NCBI GenBank assembly: GCA_002389265.1
Contig: DGOD01000184.1
Location: forward strand, 1 to 6,072
Source of the DNA: Gammaproteobacteria bacterium UBA4475
GTDB lineage: Bacteria; Pseudomonadota; Gammaproteobacteria; Pseudomonadales; Azotimanducaceae
Direction: 5' to 3'
Length of the DNA stretch: 6,072 bases
Shown here: positions 1 to 5,613 of the stretch, in pieces
Numbering within the stretch: position 1 is the stretch's first letter
Layout: each line of letters opens with the position of its first letter
The notes under the pieces: generated by a model
The model's database searches: none
Told to the model about the DNA's origin: nothing
Seen by the model: only the letters and a program-made list of their open reading frames with translations
Made by a program: the position numbers and the translations under genes

Positions 1-818
1 ACAAGCCTTTCTTCATCTACATGCCATTGCCATCGCCACATACACCGATTGTTCCTTCTAATAAGTGGCAGGGGAAGAGTGGTATCGGCTCCTATGGCGA
101 CTTCATGATGCAGACCGACGACATCGTCGGACAAGTCGTTCAGGCGCTCGATTCTAAGGGCATTTCAGAAAATACCATCCTCATCGTGACCAGTGATAAT
201 GGTTGCTCGAAAGCCGCCAACTTTAAGAACCTGGAAGGCCATGGCCACTTCGCCAGTGCGCAATACCGTGGCTCCAAGGCAGACTTGTGGGAAGGTGGAC
301 ACCGCGTGCCATTTCTAGTGAAATGGCCGAAAGTGATCAAGCCAGGCAGTGTCTCTGACGAGCTGACTTGTCAGACCGATTTACTCGCGACTTGTGCCGA
401 GTTGGTAGGCAAGGAACTAACTGTAACTGCCGGCGAAGACAGTGAAAGTATTTTACCGATCTTCAAAGGAGAGACAGTTGAATTCTCTCGCAAAGGAATT
501 GTAAACCACAGCGTGAGTGGGCACTTCGCTTATCGTCAGGGCAAGTGGAAGCTCCTCTTGGCAAAAGGCTCTGGTGGCTGGACCCTGCCGAGTGAGAAAA
601 CCATGTCTAAAGTAGCTGACGCACCCAAAGGCCAGCTCTATGATTTGGAGGCCGATCCCAGCGAACAGAATAATCTCTACCTAAAGAACCCTGAGGTCGT
701 TGAAACACTCATGGCGCAGCTCGAGGCAGACGTCGCCAATGGTCGCAGCACGGCAGGTCCTCAGCAGGCGAACGATATTTCTGTCGATCAGATCAAACTC
801 TGGAAAAGCGGTCAGTAA
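1..818 (+). CDS. Type I sulfatase (arylsulfatase family), 5'-truncated by the window edge
   Basis: This is the C-terminal 271 residues of a formylglycine-dependent sulfatase, which hydrolyses sulfate esters, probably on a sulfated glycan. The reading frame is open to the left edge (first full codon at base 3, KPFFIYMPLPSPHTP), so the ATG at 21 is an internal methionine: KPFF-Y-x-x-x-x-PH-P is the usual central sulfatase strand carrying a substrate/metal-site His. The TSDNG metal-binding motif follows (Asp codon at 195), then GSKADLWEGGHRVP, whose Lys (codon at 276) is the conserved active-site lysine. The C-terminal subdomain has GKWKLL and the typical QLYDLEADPSEQNNL stretch. The signal peptide and CxPSR motif must lie upstream and cannot be checked. 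The ending GRSTAGPQQANDISVD resembles N-acetylgalactosamine-6-sulfatase-like arylsulfatases of PVC bacteria, but the substrate is unknown. The next sulfatase starts 34 bases downstream, so co-transcription is likely. Confidence 0.93.
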   Translation, partial: KPFFIYMPLPSPHTPIVPSNKWQGKSGIGSYGDFMMQTDDIVGQVVQALDSKGISENTILIVTSDNGCSKAANFKNLEGHGHFASAQYRGSKADLWEGGHRVPFLVKWPKVIKPGSVSDELTCQTDLLATCAELVGKELTVTAGEDSESILPIFKGETVEFSRKGIVNHSVSGHFAYRQGKWKLLLAKGSGGWTLPSEKTMSKVADAPKGQLYDLEADPSEQNNLYLKNPEVVETLMAQLEADVANGRSTAGPQQANDISVDQIKLWKSGQ

Positions 819-852
819 CTACATCCTTAGAATTAACGAACAAACCCATAAT

Positions 853-2763
853 ATGATTAAGAAGACCTCTCTTCCGTTACTCGGGCATATCGTTCGAGTC
901 GGTCACTCTGTTGTCGCTGTTGCAGCTATGTTTTCGGGGATTGCCTCGGCGGACGATAGTCGTCCAGCGAGATCAAATGTATTGTTGGTGCTCGCCGATG
1001 ATCTCGGCTGGCAGGATGTGAAGTGCTATGACATCGACGAACCGTCGCCATTTGAAACACCGAACATCGACGCGTTGGCGCAGAAGGGCGTTATGTTTTG
1101 GCAGGGGTATTCGCCGGCACCGAGTTGCGCACCGAGTCGGGGTGCCATTATGACGGGTGCACATCCGGCGCGCACTCAGTTGACACATGTGGTCGGCGGC
1201 ACGCCGCCCGCGGCGTATCATAAGACCGCTCATCGCATCATGCCGCCTTGGTATAGTGGACGTATGTCGACTGACTATGTCTCACTGGCTCAAGCGCTCA
1301 GGGGTAACGGATACACCACCGGGCATAGTGGTAAATGGCATTTGGCTAAGAAGCATTTCTCTTACCCTCAACCAGAGGATATTGGCTTCGATTGGACTCG
1401 CAGTCATGCGGGCACCACTCAAAAAATGACGCCACATCGTTTGACCGGATTTGCGACCAACGATCCCAAAGACCCGTATCGTCTAGATCAAAACGGTTTT
1501 GCCACGCATGAACTTAGCGAAGATGCACTGACCTTTGTTCGCGAACATAAAGACCAGCCCTTTTTTCTTTTTTATGCCACCAAGCTGGTGCATGCGCCGA
1601 TTCATACACGGAGCGAGCGTTTGCTGAAGAAATATGTCGAAAAGCTCGGTGTGGAGCTGCCAGAAAACCCAAAGGAGTGGAAAGGCGAGGGCCAAACGAA
1701 TCCTTTCTACGCCGCCATGGTCGAGGAGCTCGACTACTACGTGGGCCAAATGTTCGACTATTTGGATACGACCGAAGATCCGCGTTGGCCTGGACATATG
1801 TTAAGTGAGAACACTTACATTATCTTTACCTCCGACAATGGCGGCATGGAAAGAATACCAGGCGATAATATCACCGATAATTACCCATTGGATCGGGGTA
1901 AGATTTCCGCCATGGAAGGAGGAACACGTGTGCCACTGATTATCGTTGGCCCAGGCATTGATGCTGGTGTGCAAACCGATGTCATGGCGAACGGCCTCGA
2001 TTTTTATCCGACGATTCTCTCCTGGACGGATACGCAGAAGCCTGCAGGTCATCAGTTTGACGGTAGCGATCTTGCTGAACTGCTAGCGGCAGATCCCACT
2101 GATCCGCAACTTGTGAAACAGGAAGACGGGCAGGTGCGTGATACTCTGTTTTGGCATTTCCCCAATAGCTTGGCTCTGGAGAGCACGATTCGAATTGGCG
2201 ACTATAAGCTGGTGCGTAACTACAACCACTTGAATCCCCACAATGCTGAGTTAGAGCTGTATCAGCTTTATAAGACAGAGGACGGAATGCAGACTCGGGT
2301 GGACATCGAGGAATCCAATAATCTAGCTCAAAAGATGCCGGAGAAGGCAGAGGCAATGAATGTGAAGCTGACCGAGCAGTTGGAAGCGATGGACGCGAGC
2401 TATCCTTACTACAACCCATATTTTAGTGATGCACTTCCGAATAAAGAAACAGTTCCATCGATTCAGTCTTTTGCGAAAAACGGCGATGTTGTTGAATTTT
2501 TCTATCAAGAAAATGGAGCGAAGGTTGTCCGTGCTCAGTTGATCTATACATTGAACGGTGGAGAAAAAGTCTTCGATGAGGAGTGGTTTCGTAAGCCGGC
2601 AAGTCTGATGCCTAGTAGCAAGATTTCGGCCACGTTGCCAAAAGGAACCACCCATTATGTGATCAACCTAATCGACGAGAACAACTTCCTCGTTAGTTAT
2701 CCCGATGTGGACAAAGCGACTCGCAACAAGAATGCTTCGCCTACGGCGTTGTCTGTCAAGTAA
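853..2763 (+). CDS. Secreted type I sulfatase with C-terminal extension
   Basis: This complete 636-residue sulfatase should hydrolyse sulfate esters outside the cytoplasm. I chose the ATG at 853 because it gives a signal peptide (basic MIKK start, hydrophobic VVAVAAMFSGI, likely cleavage after ASA at residue 33). The in-frame ATG at 700 lies inside the preceding gene and would bury that signal. The catalytic core shows the metal-binding pair D49-D50 (LADDLGW), CAPSR at 92-96 with Cys92 as the formylglycine precursor, GKWH at 160-163, His247 in KLVHAPI, TSDNG at 326-330 and Lys350 before MEGGTRVP. GDYKLVRN (449-456) opens the C-terminal subdomain. After about residue 530 a strand-rich tail of about 100 residues (KNGDVVEFFYQENG, then QLIYTLNGG) extends beyond the usual sulfatase end and may be a beta-sandwich appendage. 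No clear Shine-Dalgarno precedes the start. The subfamily and substrate are unassigned. Confidence 0.95.
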   Translation: MIKKTSLPLLGHIVRVGHSVVAVAAMFSGIASADDSRPARSNVLLVLADDLGWQDVKCYDIDEPSPFETPNIDALAQKGVMFWQGYSPAPSCAPSRGAIMTGAHPARTQLTHVVGGTPPAAYHKTAHRIMPPWYSGRMSTDYVSLAQALRGNGYTTGHSGKWHLAKKHFSYPQPEDIGFDWTRSHAGTTQKMTPHRLTGFATNDPKDPYRLDQNGFATHELSEDALTFVREHKDQPFFLFYATKLVHAPIHTRSERLLKKYVEKLGVELPENPKEWKGEGQTNPFYAAMVEELDYYVGQMFDYLDTTEDPRWPGHMLSENTYIIFTSDNGGMERIPGDNITDNYPLDRGKISAMEGGTRVPLIIVGPGIDAGVQTDVMANGLDFYPTILSWTDTQKPAGHQFDGSDLAELLAADPTDPQLVKQEDGQVRDTLFWHFPNSLALESTIRIGDYKLVRNYNHLNPHNAELELYQLYKTEDGMQTRVDIEESNNLAQKMPEKAEAMNVKLTEQLEAMDASYPYYNPYFSDALPNKETVPSIQSFAKNGDVVEFFYQENGAKVVRAQLIYTLNGGEKVFDEEWFRKPASLMPSSKISATLPKGTTHYVINLIDENNFLVSYPDVDKATRNKNASPTALSVK

Positions 2764-3098
2764 TAGATGGAATGTCTGAATGCGGGATCAATCATTACGC
2801 ATTAAAATGAGCCTCTAGAGCTTCTTTAATAGTATGAAAATTAAGGGATGCCTGTCAGTTTTTTTTCATGGCAACTGTCGCGATGGCTTTTTTTCGGACC
2901 TGCGTTAATCTGCGATTAGATTTTTGCCACATAAAGTCAGCTATTACCATTCGAGCAGCCCAGTGTCTTGGCCGCTCGCAAGAAACGCCTGAAAAACTGC
3001 GCTCTATCCCTTAAATGCGGGATATACGTGGACGCGATCAATTGATACTATTTAGTATAACTGGGAATCTCACTCCTTCTGACTTTTAGAAACTAAAT
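2764..3098. other. 335-base intergenic region between two probable transcription units
   Basis: I see no convincing gene in this stretch. It begins with TAATAG at the end of the second sulfatase. T-runs lie at 2859-2866 (eight T) and 2888-2894 (seven T). The stems before them are weak (CAGTT pairs with AACTG only around the first T-run), so transcription may end here but no textbook terminator can be drawn. The 10-mer AATGCGGGAT occurs twice, at 2779-2788 and 3014-3023. The right-hand 95 bases carry several inverted repeats and are listed separately as a regulatory candidate. The length of the gap, against 34, 20 and 15 bases elsewhere in the window, suggests it separates two operons. Confidence 0.6.
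3005..3061 (+). promoter_or_regulatory. Cluster of inverted repeats upstream of the beta-propeller gene; candidate operator/promoter
   Basis: Three perfect inverted repeats lie within 54 bases. TATCCC-N8-GGGATA is at 3005-3024, ATCAATTGAT at 3037-3046, and ATACTATTTAGTAT at 3045-3058, the last two overlapping by two bases. They end 40 bases before the start codon. TATAAC at 3056-3061 is one base from a sigma-70 -10 box, but no good -35 box sits at the right distance, so the promoter itself is uncertain. Dyads of this kind often bind a dimeric regulator. Which regulator, and whether it senses a sugar, cannot be read from the sequence. Confidence 0.4.
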
Positions 3099-4124
3099 AT
3101 GATGAAATCGAAATACGTATTAGCTGCCGTGCTGGCTGTGGGACTCTTGTCTCAAGCGGCAGGGGCAGTTCAAGAATCCAACTTTGTGAAATCGCTGGTT
3201 CCAGGGCCTTTCATTCTACCTTCCGAGCCAGGCACATGGACCTGGGGGATGGCGCCGATCTATGACGAAGCGGGGCAGGTGCACATCTTTAATTCCATCA
3301 TCGATAAGAAGGGGAGTTGGACGACACACAGTAAGATTGCGCATTGGGTCGCTAATCAGCCAGAGGGGCCTTACACGCTTCTAGGCGATGTGTTCGTGAG
3401 TGACGAAGCCAGCTATCATAACCCACAAATTTCTAAAGTAGGGGATACCTACGTATTAGTATTTCTGCTGAATCGTCATCAAGACGTAAATGGCTCGAAG
3501 CAAGAGGTGGGAATCGCCACCGCGAAGTCGTTAATGGGGCCGTGGACTGAGAGTCCACACAATCCGATTCTGAAAGCGACGGATCAGAATGGAGAGCATG
3601 CCTCGAACCCAACTTTCGTTGTTGCTCCGGATGGGCAATGCCGAATCTATTTCAAGACTATGACGCAGCAGAATGGTGAGATCTATCGTGAGATTTCATT
3701 GGCGACTAGCGACAACATCGAAGGCCCGTATGAGGTCTATGCAGACAATCCGCTCATTTCGTATGCGGAGCAGCAGATCGACATCGAAGATCCCTATGCA
3801 TTTTACTACAGCGGTATGTATTACATGATCCTTGAGGATCGGATGAATGTTAAAGGCATGTTGGAAGGCACCCATACTGGCAAGCCACGGCATGGCGGCA
3901 TGCGCCCCGGCTTGATCTATCAATCGAAGGACGGCATCGATTGGGGCATCCCGAAAGTCGGCTATCTGACCAATAAGATTTACTTCGGCCACGAACTGGC
4001 GCGCAGTGAGCGCCCCAGTATTCTGTGGAAAGACGGCAAGCCCGATTACCTCTACCTCGCGTGTCATGATGAGGATTCAACCGCTGGCTACATCCTCAAG
4101 ATTGATGGATGGGAAGGCGAGTGA
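3099..4124 (+). CDS. Secreted five-bladed beta-propeller glycoside hydrolase-like protein
   Basis: This 341-residue protein resembles the beta-propeller glycosidases of the GH43/GH32/GH117 type, which release terminal sugars from polysaccharides. A signal peptide is clear (MMKSKYVLAAVLAVGLLSQAAGA, cleavage about residue 23), so it acts outside the cytoplasm. Blade-like repeats appear as GPY or GPW turns at 90-92, 147-149 and 209-211, each followed by strand residues and twice by a HNPIL/DNPLI-type end. Acidic and polar motifs of the kind that line the propeller centre are TWGMAPIYDE (48-57), SYHNPQ (105-110), HASNPTF (167-173), DIEDPYAF (228-235) and ERPSILW (304-310). I cannot say which acids are catalytic, nor give a GH family. 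ATG codons at 3099 and 3102 are both possible starts, and no Shine-Dalgarno decides between them. A sulfatase follows after 20 bases, which suggests joint action on a sulfated glycan. A non-hydrolytic sugar-binding propeller is the main alternative. Confidence 0.8.
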   Translation: MMKSKYVLAAVLAVGLLSQAAGAVQESNFVKSLVPGPFILPSEPGTWTWGMAPIYDEAGQVHIFNSIIDKKGSWTTHSKIAHWVANQPEGPYTLLGDVFVSDEASYHNPQISKVGDTYVLVFLLNRHQDVNGSKQEVGIATAKSLMGPWTESPHNPILKATDQNGEHASNPTFVVAPDGQCRIYFKTMTQQNGEIYREISLATSDNIEGPYEVYADNPLISYAEQQIDIEDPYAFYYSGMYYMILEDRMNVKGMLEGTHTGKPRHGGMRPGLIYQSKDGIDWGIPKVGYLTNKIYFGHELARSERPSILWKDGKPDYLYLACHDEDSTAGYILKIDGWEGE

Positions 4125-4217
4125 TACTAAAATATTTAAATACTATGATTAAAAAAATAATTAAACTCGGCAGTATTCTGTTTGCTGCATCTCTGGCACA
4201 GGTGGTGCATGCTGAAC
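4125..4217 (+). repeat. Direct repeat, copy 1: spacer plus signal-peptide coding segment of the intact sulfatase
   Basis: This stretch runs from the base after the beta-propeller stop codon through the signal-peptide codons of the intact sulfatase. It recurs at 5519-5613 at about 85% identity by hand alignment, including the sequence upstream of the ATG (TACTAAA, then AATACTATGATTAA). Similarity falls sharply just after the signal-peptide codons. Confidence 0.8.
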
Positions 4218-5524
4218 CTGAACGTCCAAATATTGTCGTCTTTTTGGCGGATGATATGGGATGGGGGGATGCCAGTTGCTACGGAAGTGACAAAATAGTT
4301 AGTCCGAACATCGACATGCTGGCATCACAAGGCGTGCGCTTCACACAAGCCTATGCGGCCTGTGGCGTTTGCTCTCCATCGCGCTCAGCAATTCTCACGG
4401 GACGCACACCGTATCGGAATGGAGTGTGGGAGCACTTGTCTGGTAAAGGCCCTGCTCATTTACGAGCCTCTGAGATTACCTATCCAAAGCTACTTCAGCA
4501 GGCGGGTTATACGACCTGCCATGTCGGCAAGTGGCATCTCAACTCCAAGCAGCAATTCAACAACCCAGACTATCCTCAGCCGAGCGATCATGGTTATGAC
4601 TATTGGATGAGCACGCATAATAATGCCAGCCCGAGCCACAAGAATCCTGATAACTTCATCCGCAACGGTGAGCCAGTTGGCCCCGTGAATGCCTATTCAG
4701 CACCATTCGTTGCCGAAGAGGCGATTCATTGGCTGAAGGATATTCGTGATCCCGCGAAGCCATTCGTGCTCTCCATTTGGGTGCATGAGCCGCATCTGCC
4801 AATTGCGACGGATGAGCCATTCTTAGCGCATTACGGTAAAGATCCTAAGGCGAAGTATTACGGAAATATCACTCAATTAGACTTTGCGCTTGGGCAAGTC
4901 ATGGATGAGTTGGAGGAGCAGGGGCTCGCAGATAATACACTCTTCATCTTTACTTCAGACAATGGCCCTGAAGGGAGGAATGATTCTCGCGGAGGTTCGA
5001 CTGGCGGCCTGAGTGGTCGCAAGCGCGATGACCTTGAAGGCGGTATCCGTGTCCCAGGTATTGTGCGTTGGCCAGGGCATATCGAGCCTGGAACAGTCAG
5101 TTCGATTCCAGTGATCGGTTCAGATGTTTTCACGACGGTGTTGGAGGCGGCGGGCGTGCCGATCCCCACAGACCGCACGATTGATGGTGCGAGTATGATG
5201 CCTGCGTTTTCTGGTCAGCCAGTGATACGCACAGTGCCGCTATTTTGGCGGACGCATGTTTCTGATCCAGCTTGCCGAGTCGCGGTGCGCGTGGGAGATT
5301 GGAAGTTAGTTGCCAACGATGCGATGGATCAATTTCAACTTTTTAATATCGAGCAAGACCCAACGGAGGCCAACAACTTGGCTGGAACGATGCCAGAGAA
5401 GCTTGACGAATTAAAGAAGACCATGTTCGAAGTTTGGGAAGATGTGCAATCTGAAGGCCCGAGCGAGTGGTGGCTTGAGGTTAAAAGAAAGCCCAAAGGG
5501 CCGAACGGCACCTTACCTTACTAA
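4145..5524 (+). CDS. Secreted type I sulfatase
   Basis: This complete 459-residue sulfatase is of the usual length for the family. The start at 4145 gives a compact signal peptide (MIKKIIKLGSILFAASLAQ, cleavage after VHA at residue 23). The in-frame ATG at 4109 overlaps the preceding gene and would place a polar stretch before the signal. Active-site landmarks are in order: D36-D37 (LADDMGWGD), CSPSR at 76-80 with Cys76 as formylglycine precursor, GKWH at 128-131, His214 and His217 in VHEPH, SDNG at 271-274, and the GRKRDDLEGGIRVP segment (291-304), where Lys293 or a neighbouring basic residue takes the active-site lysine place. GDWKLV (384-389) and LFNIEQDPTEANNL mark the C-terminal subdomain. 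An extra cysteine (C73) sits three residues before the catalytic one. It is probably co-transcribed with the beta-propeller gene. The AT-rich 20-base spacer has no Shine-Dalgarno. The substrate is unknown. Confidence 0.95.
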   Translation: MIKKIIKLGSILFAASLAQVVHAEPERPNIVVFLADDMGWGDASCYGSDKIVSPNIDMLASQGVRFTQAYAACGVCSPSRSAILTGRTPYRNGVWEHLSGKGPAHLRASEITYPKLLQQAGYTTCHVGKWHLNSKQQFNNPDYPQPSDHGYDYWMSTHNNASPSHKNPDNFIRNGEPVGPVNAYSAPFVAEEAIHWLKDIRDPAKPFVLSIWVHEPHLPIATDEPFLAHYGKDPKAKYYGNITQLDFALGQVMDELEEQGLADNTLFIFTSDNGPEGRNDSRGGSTGGLSGRKRDDLEGGIRVPGIVRWPGHIEPGTVSSIPVIGSDVFTTVLEAAGVPIPTDRTIDGASMMPAFSGQPVIRTVPLFWRTHVSDPACRVAVRVGDWKLVANDAMDQFQLFNIEQDPTEANNLAGTMPEKLDELKKTMFEVWEDVQSEGPSEWWLEVKRKPKGPNGTLPY

Positions 5525-5613
5525 AGGTATTCGAATACTATGATTAAGCATCTAATTAAACTTGGCAGTATCTTGACTGCTGCATCTCTGGCACTGGGTG
5601 GTGCATGCTGAAC
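5519..5613 (+). repeat. Direct repeat, copy 2: spacer plus signal-peptide segment of the sulfatase pseudogene
   Basis: This is the second copy of the repeat at 4125-4217. It includes the last codons of the intact sulfatase (TACTAA, with TAA its stop), the 15-base spacer and the pseudogene signal-peptide codons. The copy differs by scattered substitutions and by one extra base near 5595 (CACTGGG against CACAGG), after which the last 17 bases match exactly. Confidence 0.8.

Noticed and set aside
21..23. ATG at 21 as true start of the first sulfatase
   Set aside because: The frame is open upstream and the preceding residues (KPFFIY) belong to a conserved core strand, so the gene is cut by the window edge.
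140..340. Open frame on the - strand inside the first sulfatase
   Set aside because: It lies opposite a well-supported sulfatase frame with conserved motifs, and its translation shows no recognisable domain.
700..852. Upstream ATG at 700 as start of the second sulfatase
   Set aside because: It lies within the first sulfatase and would add 51 unrelated residues before a clear signal peptide that begins at 853.
1982..2419. 145-codon open frame on the - strand, and shorter antisense frames at 973-1233, 1483-1797, 1801-2052 and 2323-2655
   Set aside because: All are shadows of the second sulfatase. Their translations are low in recognisable structure and rich in residues typical of antisense reading.
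2851..2894. Rho-independent terminator at the T-runs after the second sulfatase
   Set aside because: The T-runs are real, but no stable GC-rich stem directly precedes either of them.
3696..4080. Antisense open frames opposite the beta-propeller gene (3696-4067 and 3850-4080)
   Set aside because: They overlap each other in different frames and lie opposite a coherent protein with a signal peptide and blade motifs.
4109..4144. Upstream ATG at 4109 as start of the third sulfatase
   Set aside because: It overlaps the end of the beta-propeller gene and adds 12 residues ahead of a normal signal peptide.
4353..4610. Plus-strand open frame within the third sulfatase, and the antisense frame at 4873-5178
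   Set aside because: Both run in alternative frames through regions encoding the catalytic and metal-binding motifs, and neither shows a domain of its own.
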